56,870 bases of DNA from Verrucomicrobiota bacterium (lineage in GTDB: Bacteria; Chlamydiota; Chlamydiia; Chlamydiales; 2-12-FULL-49-11). Made by a program: the position numbers and the translations under genes. The stretch is taken from contig JAFEGE010000097.1 of NCBI GenBank assembly GCA_018240105.1, positions 1-56,870 of the forward strand, read 5' to 3'. Under the pieces are notes generated by a model. The model was not told where the DNA came from. It saw only the letters and a list, made by a program, of their open reading frames with translations, and ran no database searches. Below are positions 42,761 to 50,782 of this stretch, piece after piece (position 1 is the stretch's first letter; each line of letters starts with the position of its first letter).

Positions 42761-42786
42761 CTAAGCTCCGACTCTCGTATGGAGAA
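42761..42786 (+). repeat. 26 bp direct repeat, right copy
   Basis: Identical to 40578-40603. Read on the minus strand it encodes the C-terminal PILHTRVGA and the stop of the CPBP gene, so one sequence serves as the end of two genes in opposite directions at its two places. Confidence 0.9.
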
Positions 42787-43660
42787 TAGGGTAGGTAAAA
42801 AAGAAGAAATGGACCGTATTTACTATAAAATGTAAAAGGATGCTGCTTTCAATACGGCCGGTAATTTGAAAGAGAGTGCCGTAAAAAAGGCTTGCCACAA
42901 AGGTTAGTAAAAGATAGGCAAGATTTTGAATCACAAAGGCATGTGGCATAATAAAAATAAGCGATGTCACAACGATACTTAAAAAAGCGCCAAGCTTTGT
43001 CGGTATGTCTTTTGCAATCTCCCTTTGTAAAAACCCTCTAAAAAAAACCTCCTCCGGTAGTGCCACAAAAAAGAGCTGTAAGAGAAGAAAAAGAGGGGTT
43101 ATCACCGGAAATTTAGGATCAAACACTACCAGTTCAAAGTAGTAAGCAAAAAATAGAAGCGTTGTGACAGCAAGAACAGCAGCCCCCGCTGTAAAGGCAA
43201 GCGTGCGGAGAAGCTCTCTTTTTGTGTGGATAAGCGGCAAAGAAAAGCCAAGGACAAAGATGGCCGCGAGAGGTTTATCATAGTTCATATAAAAGTTCAT
43301 CGCTATGGCATCTGGGGAAGACTTCCAAAGAGAGAGGAGTAAAACATTATGAAACCCCTGGATAAAGTGGGTAAGTAAGGCAAGAGAGATAAGGGTCACA
43401 ACCATCACTAAAAAGAGGCGAAAAAGGCTGTGCCACTCTCGCAAAAGAAATAGATGTGCCACTAAAAGAAGAGCGACGGGGATTGCGGCTCGAAGTTCCA
43501 CGATACCGCTATAGTAGGCTGCGACAAAAGAAGCAACAAAGAGGATAAACCAGAAGCCGAGGTGCCTTTTGACCCACATCGCCACAAAGGCGAGGATCAA
43601 TAGCAAAAAAGCAGCACCCTTGAGAGGCGCCTCAACCAATGGCTCCAACAGATACACCAT
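42761..43660 (-). CDS. CPBP-family intramembrane metalloprotease
   Basis: About eight hydrophobic segments carry the CPBP motifs: ALPEEVFFRGFLQ (EExxxR), PHAFV with its His, and HFIVNTVHF (HxxxN). Members are Rce1-like proteases that cut within or next to the membrane; some confer immunity to peptide toxins. I take the ATG at 43660 (299 aa). The longer frame starts at a TTG inside the dispersed repeat and adds an unlikely leader. The 3' end is the 26-base direct repeat. Substrate unknown. Confidence 0.8.
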   Translation of the reverse strand: MVYLLEPLVEAPLKGAAFLLLILAFVAMWVKRHLGFWFILFVASFVAAYYSGIVELRAAIPVALLLVAHLFLLREWHSLFRLFLVMVVTLISLALLTHFIQGFHNVLLLSLWKSSPDAIAMNFYMNYDKPLAAIFVLGFSLPLIHTKRELLRTLAFTAGAAVLAVTTLLFFAYYFELVVFDPKFPVITPLFLLLQLFFVALPEEVFFRGFLQREIAKDIPTKLGAFLSIVVTSLIFIMPHAFVIQNLAYLLLTFVASLFYGTLFQITGRIESSILLHFIVNTVHFFFFTYPILHTRVGA

Positions 43661-43764
43661 TTCCGCAGTATATAGCAGATGTGAAAGAAAGTTGTAGGAT
43701 TTTGTGTAATTTATAGTTTTTACACAAAAAGATAGATTAAAAATTAGAAAGAAAAAAGAGAACG

Positions 43765-44110
43765 GCAATTCTAGCTTTGACAAATCGCCTATCGTTCGGG
43801 TTCACGTATACAATACTGGTTCACCGCCTTAAGGCCCCTACGGGCTCACGATAGGCGATTTCTCTTTGCTATAATTGCCTGTAGGCGACAGTCACACTTA
43901 CGGTGACTGCCGGACTAACAAAAAGGGGCTTAGCTAAGGCTGCTGCTAGCGACAGCCGGACTGCGTCGGCTGTAAAAATGGGGTAGGCTTGTTTCAGTAG
44001 AACGTTTAGCAAGTTGTGCAGCGAACGCAAGTATCGCTGGTGGTTGCTAGAAGCCACAGGCTCTAGCCACCTTTTATTAATTCTACAACCATTTTTGGTT
44101 GTAGCCGTTG
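43765..44110. repeat. Dispersed hairpin-rich repeat, copy B (truncated)
   Basis: It begins GGCAATTCTAGCTTTGACAA and shares with copy A the outer arm, the CGGGCTC..GATAGGCGATT region, CTCTTTGCTATAATTG, the GTCACACTTACGGTGAC hairpin, the core TGCAGCGAACGCAAGTATCG, and ACAACC..GGTTGT. The right terminal arm is absent. The order of the side hairpins relative to the core is swapped compared with copy A. It covers most of the 550 bases between the CPBP gene and pgeF; the frames in it are not genes. Confidence 0.7.
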
Positions 44111-44296
44111 ACCGCTTTTGCGGGATGAAGAATCGTGCCAAGGGACGCCGCCGGCTGTCTTCTAGACGCGCTAGGAGTGCGGTGCGATAGCAGCAATTTT
44201 TTTGCTGCGCTCTTCGCCCGCAGAATGCGGTCCCCCTGTTAAAGAAATGGCTTTTTTGTTCGTTTTTTAGTCTTTTTCTCATTTTTAAAAAAAGAA

Positions 44297-44322
44297 AACG
44301 ATACCCTCTAGAGGGTATCGTT
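44297..44322. promoter_or_regulatory. Perfect 26-base palindrome before pgeF
   Basis: AACGATACCCTC and its exact inverse GAGGGTATCGTT are separated by two bases, and an AAGGAGG follows. On the minus strand a T-rich stretch comes after it, so it could end transcription from pgeF-side read-through; on the plus strand it could be an operator or a hairpin near the pgeF ribosome site. Confidence 0.5.
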
Positions 44323-44335
44323 CGAAGGAGGATGG

Positions 44336-45082
44336 GTGCTAAGAAAATCTAAGGGAGATGTTAGGTGGTTGGAGTTCTCTATTTTAAAGGGGTATCCCGT
44401 GAAGCAGGGTGTGTTTTTGAGAGACGGTGGGGTGAGTGTTGGTCCGTATCAATCTCTAAATATAAGCGATGGGGTTGGGGATAAGGAAGAGGCTGTTTTA
44501 GAGAATCGTTTGCGTGTTCAGGATGTACTTGGCGTAGAGAGGCTCTATTTTACAAAGCAAGTCCATGGGAAGGAGCTCTTTCTTGTGGATAAAGAGACAA
44601 GAGAGGTGCCTGTTTCTGATGGGTTGCTTACGAAGGAAAAGAATCTTGGTCTTGCGGTTCAGCATGCGGATTGCCAAGCGGCTATTTTTTATGATAAGCG
44701 CCAGCATGTTCTAGCTACAGCTCATGCGGGTTGGCGCGGTAATGTCCTAAATATCTACAAGGAGACGGTAGAGAGGCTAAAAAAGGAGTTTGAGAGTAGA
44801 GTGGATGATTTGCTTGTCTGTATAGCGCCAAGTCTTGGGCCTGATCATAGTGAATTTATCGATTACAAGAGGCTTTTCCCGAAGCAGTTTTGGCCTTTTC
44901 AGGTAAGGGAGAACTATTTTGACCTGTGGCAGATTGCTAGATTTCAGTTAGAGAGTCTCGGTATTCCGGGGGAGCAGATTGAAATTGCCTCGCTATGCAC
45001 ATACTGTTATGAGAAAGACTTCTTTTCTTATCGCCGTGATAAAGTTACTGGAAGAAATGTTACAGTCGCTCTCCTCTTATAA
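44336..45082 (+). CDS. pgeF: Peptidoglycan editing factor PgeF (YfiH/YlmD, laccase domain)
   Basis: This family hydrolyses wrongly incorporated residues in peptidoglycan precursors and was formerly called multicopper polyphenol oxidase. The metal-site motifs are QHADCQAAIFY and ATAHAGWRGN, followed by CIAPSLGPDHSEF and a C-terminal LCTYCYEKDFFSYRRD. The first codon is GTG at 44336, just after AAGGAGG, or the TTG at 44369, which begins LEFSIL as in many homologues; both are possible. Length is about 240 residues. It is followed by rfbC with a small gap. Confidence 0.93.
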   Translation: MLRKSKGDVRWLEFSILKGYPVKQGVFLRDGGVSVGPYQSLNISDGVGDKEEAVLENRLRVQDVLGVERLYFTKQVHGKELFLVDKETREVPVSDGLLTKEKNLGLAVQHADCQAAIFYDKRQHVLATAHAGWRGNVLNIYKETVERLKKEFESRVDDLLVCIAPSLGPDHSEFIDYKRLFPKQFWPFQVRENYFDLWQIARFQLESLGIPGEQIEIASLCTYCYEKDFFSYRRDKVTGRNVTVALLL

Positions 45083-45149
45083 TCGTTTGTGAGATTTGCT
45101 AAAAAAGAGCGCTTTTCTTAAAAGGAGAAAAAGAATACCTTTTTTCTCT

Positions 45150-45662
45150 ATGCAGCTCTTGAAAGATCTTATATTTGTACAACCCAAAGTTTTTAAAGAT
45201 GAGAGGGGTTTTTTTGTAGAGATCTATCAAAAAGAGCGCTACCAGAAGCTTGGTATCGATGTGGAGTTTGTCCAAGACAACCACTCCTACTCTAAGAAAG
45301 GGGTGATTCGGGGAATGCACTTCCAGAGAGGGCAAGCAAAGCTTGTCTCTTGTCCAAAGGGGCGTATCTTTGATGTTGCTGTAGATTTACGAGAGGATTC
45401 ACCTGATTTCGGTAAATGGACAGGAGTTATCTTGGATGGTGAAAAACAAGAGCAACTCTATATTCCTGATGGCTTTGCCCATGGCTTTGCGGTGCTTTCT
45501 GAGGAGGCGCATGTCTTATATAAGCTCTCTAGCCTATATGATAAAGATTGCGAAAATGGCTTTCGCTTTGATGATCCTCAAATCAACATTAAATGGCCGA
45601 TTTTACATCCTATTTTATCTATGAGAGATGAAAAAGCGCTCTCTTTTTCTGAGGTGGTATGA
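45150..45662 (+). CDS. rfbC: dTDP-4-dehydrorhamnose 3,5-epimerase
   Basis: RfbC converts the 4-keto-6-deoxyglucose intermediate in dTDP-L-rhamnose synthesis. KDERGFFVEIYQ, GVIRGMHFQRGQAKLV (catalytic His) and PDGFAHGFAVLSEEAHVLYK (Tyr/His) are family segments. The ATG at 45150 (MQLLKDLIF) gives 170 residues, close to the norm of 180; a longer frame from 45096 is not supported. The stop overlaps rfbD by four bases. Confidence 0.95.
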   Translation: MQLLKDLIFVQPKVFKDERGFFVEIYQKERYQKLGIDVEFVQDNHSYSKKGVIRGMHFQRGQAKLVSCPKGRIFDVAVDLREDSPDFGKWTGVILDGEKQEQLYIPDGFAHGFAVLSEEAHVLYKLSSLYDKDCENGFRFDDPQINIKWPILHPILSMRDEKALSFSEVV

Positions 45663-46525
45663 AGTTTTGGGTTGTCTCCGATGAGGGTCTTGTCGGGCGA
45701 GAGATGTGCGATTTTTTGCAAAGAGAGGCTGTCTCTTTTGTGGGTTCAAATCGCCATGAAGTCGATATTTTAGATGAAAAAGGGATCCTTGCTTTTTTCG
45801 ATAAGCATAAGCCGACCCATATTGTGAATTGCGCAGCTGTTGCGATCGTCGATAATTGTGAGGCAAAAGATAGGGAGAGAGCTTTTGCTGTAAATGCTAT
45901 TGGCCCCCAAAATTTAGCAAGGCTTGCTCGCATAAAAGGGGCAAGGCTCATCCATATAGGGACGGATTATGTCTTTGATGGCAGGGAGAAAAGGCCGTAT
46001 GAAGAGGGCGATCCAGTCAACCCCATCAATGAGTATGGTTTTTCTAAATTAGAGGGAGAAAAGCTTCTCTTTAAAGAATATCCAGAAGCCGTAGAGGTGA
46101 GAACATCCTCTCTTTATGGTCTCGGGAAAAAAGGGCTCATTTGGTATATTCTACAGGCGCTACAAAGTGAAGAGATTGTCCAGGGGATCACAGATCAGAC
46201 AAGCTCGCCCACAAATACAAAGGATTTAGTAGAGGCGCTCTTTGCAGTGCGCGACCAAAGTGGCATTTTTCACTTTGCTAACAAAGGAGAGACAAGCCGT
46301 TTTGGTCTTATTGAGGAGCTCTTTCGCCTTGCTAAGGCAAGCGAAATAGAGCTGCGCTGTAAGAAAGTAGTGCCGATACGGCAAGAAGAGAGTAAAAGAA
46401 GTGCCCCTCGCCCTGTCTATTCTGTCCTCTCCTCAAAGAAGATTGCCCCCTATTTAAGAAAAGAGATACGTACTTGGCAAGAAGCTCTTGCTGACCATTT
46501 TGAGGCTATAGCAGTTATATGTTAG
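45659..46525 (+). CDS. rfbD: dTDP-4-dehydrorhamnose reductase
   Basis: RfbD is the last step to dTDP-L-rhamnose. The Rossmann glycine-rich loop is modified (VVSDEGLVGREM), followed by VNCAAVAIVDNCE, LIHIGTDYVFDG and YGFSKLEGEKL with the catalytic Tyr-Lys pair. Length 288 is normal. It overlaps rfbC by four bases and rfbB by seven. Confidence 0.94.
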   Translation: MKFWVVSDEGLVGREMCDFLQREAVSFVGSNRHEVDILDEKGILAFFDKHKPTHIVNCAAVAIVDNCEAKDRERAFAVNAIGPQNLARLARIKGARLIHIGTDYVFDGREKRPYEEGDPVNPINEYGFSKLEGEKLLFKEYPEAVEVRTSSLYGLGKKGLIWYILQALQSEEIVQGITDQTSSPTNTKDLVEALFAVRDQSGIFHFANKGETSRFGLIEELFRLAKASEIELRCKKVVPIRQEESKRSAPRPVYSVLSSKKIAPYLRKEIRTWQEALADHFEAIAVIC

Positions 46526-47496
46526 AGAATAAAAAGATACTTGTTACCGGAGGGGCTGGGTTTATGGGCTCCGATTTTATTAAGATGGTTCTATCTGAAA
46601 AAGCCTTTTCAGGAGAGATTGTAAATCTTGATCTTTTAACCTACGCCGGTAATCTAGAGAATCTTCGAGAAGTAAGCAATGATCCACGCTACAGCTTTGT
46701 TAGAGGCGATGTCTGTAACCGCGAGCTTATAGAAAATCTCTTTATGCACACAAAGTTTGATGTGATCGTCCACTTTGCGGCAGAGACCCATGTCGATCGT
46801 AGTATCGATCAACCTAAAACCTTTATTGAAACCAATATTGTCGGGACATACACACTTTTAGAGGCGCTTCGCTCTCATAAAGATAGTTATCTTCATCTCA
46901 TTTCAACCGACGAAGTTTATGGCGATCTCCCCAAGGAAGGGGTCTTTACAGAGCGCTCTCCTTATGCACCCTCATCCCCCTACGCTGCCTCTAAAGCCTC
47001 TGCAGATCATCTTGCGATGTCTTATGCAAGAACTTACAACCTTAAAGTCACCATCTCTCACGCAAGCAATAACTATGGCCCACGCCAACATCCAGAAAAG
47101 CTTATCCCTCGTATGATAGAGCGCTGCCTTACAGGAGAAGATCTTACTGTCTACGGTAGTGGTGCTCAAGTGCGCGATTGGCTCTTTGTAAGAGACCACT
47201 CTGAGGCCATCTGGTCAATTTTAGCAAAGGGGAAGAAAGGGCAGGTCTACAATGTAGGCGGCGGCCATGAGATGACGAACCTCGAAGTGATCCACGAGAT
47301 CATCGATAAGTTCTCCTCGTTAAAAGGGGTCGATCCCAATCTCTATCGTAATCGTATTATCCACGTAAGAGATCGGCCAGGCCATGATTTTCGCTATGCT
47401 ATGGATATTAGCAAAATCTGCAAAGAGACTGGCTGGGAGCCTAAGGTGGGCTTTACCGACGGGCTTATGAGAACGATAGAAGAGAGAGTTGTGTAA
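46519..47496 (+). CDS. rfbB: dTDP-glucose 4,6-dehydratase
   Basis: RfbB makes dTDP-4-keto-6-deoxyglucose. The SDR pattern is clear: VTGGAGFMGSDF, FAAETHVDRSIDQP, ISTDEVYGDLP, YAASKASADHL and NNYGPRQHPEKLIPRMI. Length is 325. It is last in the rfbC-rfbD-rfbB set; rfbA, which would supply dTDP-glucose, is not in the window. Its last 23 bases are repeated 418 bases downstream as part of a tandem duplication. Confidence 0.96.
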   Translation: MLENKKILVTGGAGFMGSDFIKMVLSEKAFSGEIVNLDLLTYAGNLENLREVSNDPRYSFVRGDVCNRELIENLFMHTKFDVIVHFAAETHVDRSIDQPKTFIETNIVGTYTLLEALRSHKDSYLHLISTDEVYGDLPKEGVFTERSPYAPSSPYAASKASADHLAMSYARTYNLKVTISHASNNYGPRQHPEKLIPRMIERCLTGEDLTVYGSGAQVRDWLFVRDHSEAIWSILAKGKKGQVYNVGGGHEMTNLEVIHEIIDKFSSLKGVDPNLYRNRIIHVRDRPGHDFRYAMDISKICKETGWEPKVGFTDGLMRTIEERVV

Positions 47497-47546
47497 AAAA
47501 TTCTCTTTTCTCTATATACTTTCCTCTAAAAAATAGAGAGGTGAGT

Positions 47547-47831
47547 ATGTTTATAGCTCCAAGTACCGATGGATTTGGCACCCCATCTTCTTCGCCGACT
47601 AAAGCACAAGAAGACCAAAGAGTGTCTGTAAAAGTTGCTCAAGACACAATTGCTAGAGGCCGAGGCAATACTACCGCTCGAGAGGGTAGCTCTTCTTTAG
47701 CTCCAGGTCGTGTTACTAAACGTAGCGATTATGACTGCCATAGGACACCGCTTGTGGTGCTAGTCCTTTGTATTCTTACAGCATGTATGGGCTTCCAAAT
47801 AGTAAGAGAGCAGGGACAGCTTCAGGTCTAG
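47547..47831 (+). CDS. Small C-terminal-anchor membrane protein, copy 1
   Basis: The 94-residue protein has a polar N-terminus, a conserved ARGRGNTTAR core, and one hydrophobic segment LVVLVLCILTACMGFQI near the C-terminus. It probably is tail-anchored. GAGAGGTGAGT precedes the ATG; the GTG at 47541 is less likely. It is similar throughout its second half to the next gene, 418 bases away, and is its duplicate. Function unknown. Confidence 0.7.
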   Translation: MFIAPSTDGFGTPSSSPTKAQEDQRVSVKVAQDTIARGRGNTTAREGSSSLAPGRVTKRSDYDCHRTPLVVLVLCILTACMGFQIVREQGQLQV

Positions 47832-47963
47832 CTTGCCTCTGCAAGATCTTCTGTAGGTTGAGCTTTTTCTAGAGCAAGATAAGCTGTCAGCGATAGAAGA
47901 GAGAGTTGTGTAAAAAATTCTCTTCTATCTATATACTTTCCTCTAAAAAATAGAGAGGTGAAT

Positions 47964-48254
47964 ATGGATGTAGGTCAAGTTAGTAGTGTTCCTAGATCGC
48001 GTACGGCAGCTTCGTTGCCGCAGGACGTAGAGGAGGGCCAAAATGCGCCTGTACAACTTGCTCAAGGACTAATCTCTAGAGGCCGAGGTAATACTACAGC
48101 TCGAGGCGAGCCCCGTCCTTTAGATCGAATTCGTGTTACTAAGGTTAAAGGCTGTGATCCTCGTGGGACAGGACTTACGCTGCTCGTTATTTGTTTTCTT
48201 ACAGCCTGTATGGGTGTCCAGATGATAAGAGAGCAGGCGCTGTTGAAGCTTTAG
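47964..48254 (+). CDS. Small C-terminal-anchor membrane protein, copy 2
   Basis: The 96-residue protein shares ARGRGNTTAR-type sequence (SRGRGNTTARG) and the tail LTLLVICFLTACMGVQMIRE with copy 1, while the first 30 residues have diverged. Its ribosome region GAGAGGTGAAT and the 5' flank are almost the same as copy 1. The stop overlaps the stop of the convergent hydrolase gene by four bases. Function unknown. Confidence 0.7.
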   Translation: MDVGQVSSVPRSRTAASLPQDVEEGQNAPVQLAQGLISRGRGNTTARGEPRPLDRIRVTKVKGCDPRGTGLTLLVICFLTACMGVQMIREQALLKL

Positions 48255-49882
48255 CTTGCCTCTACAAGAGCTTCTCTAGGTCGATCTTCTTGTGGAGCAA
48301 GATAAGTAGCGATATGACGCCTTATATGAGCCTCATAGTGCTTGTTTTCTAAGCTGTGAGGATCGGCATACCAGCGTGGATCTGTTGTCCATTCTACATG
48401 GTGGCCTAAATGAGGCGCGTGTCTTATAGCAAAAAGAGGGACAGGATCTCGAAACCAGGTCCGGATAGCGTGATGGTGGACTCTATGGCAGAGTTTTGGG
48501 TCTATAAGGGCGCTTGGCGCGCAAGCAATGACGATAACGCGCTGTCCTTCTCCTTTCTTAAGTGATAAGAGAGCGTTACGCAGCTCTGTCGTTCCTCCGC
48601 TATGGGCTACAATCAGCATCTTTGCATCAGGATTGTCTCTATTTTTTGCATGAAATTTTCTAATCTTGTGGATTAAGCGGTCGCATACAATAGAGCTAGA
48701 GGCTGTTTTTTTTCTGGCTACGCGAAGGTATTTAAAAAGGTCGCGTACAAATCCGTGGGTTAGATTATAAGTGAGCTGTACAACCGCGCCTCCAGCTGCT
48801 TCGCTAATTGTTTTTGCTGTACCCCCTGCAAAGAGAAAGCTATTGTAAATACCGTTTACGTATACGATCTTTTGGTGGCGTGGCAGTTTCCGTGTCCCTA
48901 CTTTAGTTGTTAAAGAAAGAGCGGCAATAGGAAGATCAAAGAGGGCTGTAAATATTTTGCGGATGAGGCGTGAAATTCTAGATACCTGGCGCCAGAAGAG
49001 TGTTATCAATCTATAAGAGGAGGGGTAATCTAGAACGCGGCCGCTCGCATCATAAAGAGTTGGCTTTGCGCTAGCTCGGTAGCGGCCCTTAGCGGCTATG
49101 TTTAAGAAGGTGCTTCTTTGAGCGTCTGCTATTGCAGAAATCGGTTGTGTGACATCGAAGACGCGGGCTTTCGAATCTTTTAGTAAAGCTGTGACAGGTT
49201 GTAAATCAGCGTCAAAATAGAGCCCTTCTCTCAAGCGGCGATTAAGGCTTTTTTGGCAAACATCCTGGAAGGTGTGGCCATTTACCCATCGCTCCACATC
49301 GCCATGCATTTTGTTAAAATAGGAGGCTGATCCTATAGCGAGAATAAAGGCTAAAGAGACAGCCGTTATAGCTATATGTAAAGGGATCGCCGCTAGAGCT
49401 TTTAGGTAAGAGCGGTTTCGTGAGGCGTGAGCAGAGTTTAATGTTCTATCTAGAAACTCTACGCCTCCTCTAAAAGATACAAGTTTAAAAAAATGATACA
49501 CCACCCCTTGGACTAGAAAGCGAACCCCGAGATTGCCTAAAATATAGACAGGGGCTAATAAAAAAACTTTTAACGTGTCTGTAAACCCCTCTGACCATTC
49601 AGACTGGTGGTTAAATATATAGAGGCCACGGCGTAGAAAGGGAACGTTATGCTCTTCACGGAGGGGGGATGTCGCATCAAAGGAGGCAGTCTCTAGGGTG
49701 AGGGTTTTAGAGTCACGATGTTGTCTTAGAGCTGTAAGAGCGATAGGGCCTGTTCGACCCGTTGTGAGTTCTATGCCTTTAGATGTGAGCGATTTACCAT
49801 CTTCCAAGATTGGAAAGGTAGCGCTACGCTGTAGGTGGCAGCGGACAACAATGTCTTCGCTAGAATTAAAGTTAATGTCCAT
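48251..49882 (-). CDS. Chlamydial-type orphan hydrolase with membrane segments
   Basis: The 543 residues include two hydrophobic regions (about residues 103-135 and 163-187), then a soluble domain. The domain has KIVYVNGIYNSFLFAGG, LTYNLTHGFVRDL and LIVAHSGGTTELRNALL, an AHSGG elbow with a likely nucleophilic Ser, followed by many His residues (VHHHAIRTWFRD, HLGHHVEW). The organisation reminds me of the Chlamydia-restricted DUF687 family, but I cannot verify that. It probably is a membrane-bound hydrolase facing either side. A copy of its last 21 codons is left in the duplication next door. Confidence 0.65.
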   Translation of the reverse strand: MDINFNSSEDIVVRCHLQRSATFPILEDGKSLTSKGIELTTGRTGPIALTALRQHRDSKTLTLETASFDATSPLREEHNVPFLRRGLYIFNHQSEWSEGFTDTLKVFLLAPVYILGNLGVRFLVQGVVYHFFKLVSFRGGVEFLDRTLNSAHASRNRSYLKALAAIPLHIAITAVSLAFILAIGSASYFNKMHGDVERWVNGHTFQDVCQKSLNRRLREGLYFDADLQPVTALLKDSKARVFDVTQPISAIADAQRSTFLNIAAKGRYRASAKPTLYDASGRVLDYPSSYRLITLFWRQVSRISRLIRKIFTALFDLPIAALSLTTKVGTRKLPRHQKIVYVNGIYNSFLFAGGTAKTISEAAGGAVVQLTYNLTHGFVRDLFKYLRVARKKTASSSIVCDRLIHKIRKFHAKNRDNPDAKMLIVAHSGGTTELRNALLSLKKGEGQRVIVIACAPSALIDPKLCHRVHHHAIRTWFRDPVPLFAIRHAPHLGHHVEWTTDPRWYADPHSLENKHYEAHIRRHIATYLAPQEDRPREALVEAS

Positions 49883-49970
49883 AATAAATCATGCTTTATG
49901 GATCTATTATAAATAAAAATAGATTAAAAATAAACGGCAGGTAATTTTTTAATTATTATTAAATTATTTA

Positions 49971-50687
49971 TTATATAAAAATAGAAGAGGCTAAATCTTC
50001 AGGGGTATCTATCCCTTGGGTTTCATAGATTGTCGGATAGACATAGATAGAGAGGCCATTTTCTAAGAATTGGAGCTGCTCTAGGCTTTCCGCTTCGGCA
50101 AGCGGAGTAGTAGGAAAATTTTTAATAAGCGAGAGGGCTCTTCGACTGTAGGCGTACAAGCCGATGTGCTTATAGATGGGTGGGCTTGTTCTAGTACGAT
50201 CAAAAGGGATAGGGCTACGGGAAAAATAGAGGGCTTTTTGAAAGCGGTCGGAGACGACTTTTACGACGTTCGGAGAGGGAATCTCCTCTAGCTTAGCCTC
50301 TTTTTTTAAGGTCCAAATATCGCCCTCTTTTTCTGCTCCTTGCAAAAGATCGTCAATCATCTCTTTATGGATAAAAGGCTCATCGGCTTGCCAATTCACT
50401 ATGATATCAGCTGTGGTTTTGGAGTGGTCTAGAGAGGCAATAATGCGATGGGTGCCGTTTGGTAAGTCAGGTGATGTCATATAATAGGGAGCTTTGATGG
50501 CATCTAATATAGATGCTGCCTCTTGGCTATCGATCGCAAAGTAAGCCTCATCAAATTGAGGGCAGCTTTTAACTTGATCCCAAACATGCTCTAAGAGGGT
50601 CTTAGAGCCAAGTTTGGCTAGGATTTTCTGTGGAAAGCGCGTGGAGGCAAGGCGGGCGGGGATAATACAGGCAATTTTCTTTTTCAT
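49971..50687 (-). CDS. kdsB: 3-deoxy-manno-octulosonate cytidylyltransferase
   Basis: KdsB activates Kdo for LPS. From the ATG 50687 the chain starts MKKKIACIIPARLASTRFPQ, the family signature, with NWQADEPFI and RSPIPFDR plus HIGLYAYSR later. Length is 238, typical. The upstream ATG at 50720 adds residues without support. LPS with Kdo is expected in all Chlamydiota. It is followed by a very AT-rich gap. Confidence 0.96.
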   Translation of the reverse strand: MKKKIACIIPARLASTRFPQKILAKLGSKTLLEHVWDQVKSCPQFDEAYFAIDSQEAASILDAIKAPYYMTSPDLPNGTHRIIASLDHSKTTADIIVNWQADEPFIHKEMIDDLLQGAEKEGDIWTLKKEAKLEEIPSPNVVKVVSDRFQKALYFSRSPIPFDRTRTSPPIYKHIGLYAYSRRALSLIKNFPTTPLAEAESLEQLQFLENGLSIYVYPTIYETQGIDTPEDLASSIFI

Positions 50688-50705
50688 AGAGGGGAGGTAT
50701 AAAGC

Positions 50706-50737
50706 AACAAGGGGCAGCAAATCTGCTCCCCCTTGTT
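50706..50737. terminator. Hairpin upstream of kdsB
   Basis: AACAAGGGGCAG and its partner CTGCTCCCCCTTGTT form a stem with a small bulge around CAAAT. It separates the tiny frame at 50783 from kdsB on the minus strand and could end the former's transcript. Confidence 0.4.
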
Positions 50738-50782
50738 TTAGAAGAGGCCGTTTTTAAGGGGTGCTTAAAAACAGCTTTTAAA

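Larger units (their letters stand above)
47474..48313. repeat. Tandem duplication of 418 bp carrying a small gene
   Basis: Unit 1 (47474-47891) and unit 2 (47892-48313) start with the same CGATAGAAGAGAGAGTTGTG from the rfbB end and share the region up to the small gene. Both close with a version of the 3' end of the minus-strand gene at 48251. CGATA occurs at both original edges and at the junction, so the join looks like microhomology. The duplication left a fossil rfbB tail and a fossil 21-residue tail of the hydrolase. Confidence 0.85.

Noticed and set aside
43661-43783. N-terminal extension of the CPBP protease starting at a TTG
   Set aside because: The TTG lies in the repeat arm; the ATG at 43660 gives a protein starting near the first membrane helix.
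43869-44282. Minus-strand frame of 137 codons between the CPBP gene and pgeF
   Set aside because: It lies within the dispersed repeat copy B; the equivalent region in copy A has no comparable frame.
47816-47895. Independent short minus-strand gene
   Set aside because: Its in-phase residues are the duplicated tail of the 48251 hydrolase and have no start; it is explained by the tandem duplication.
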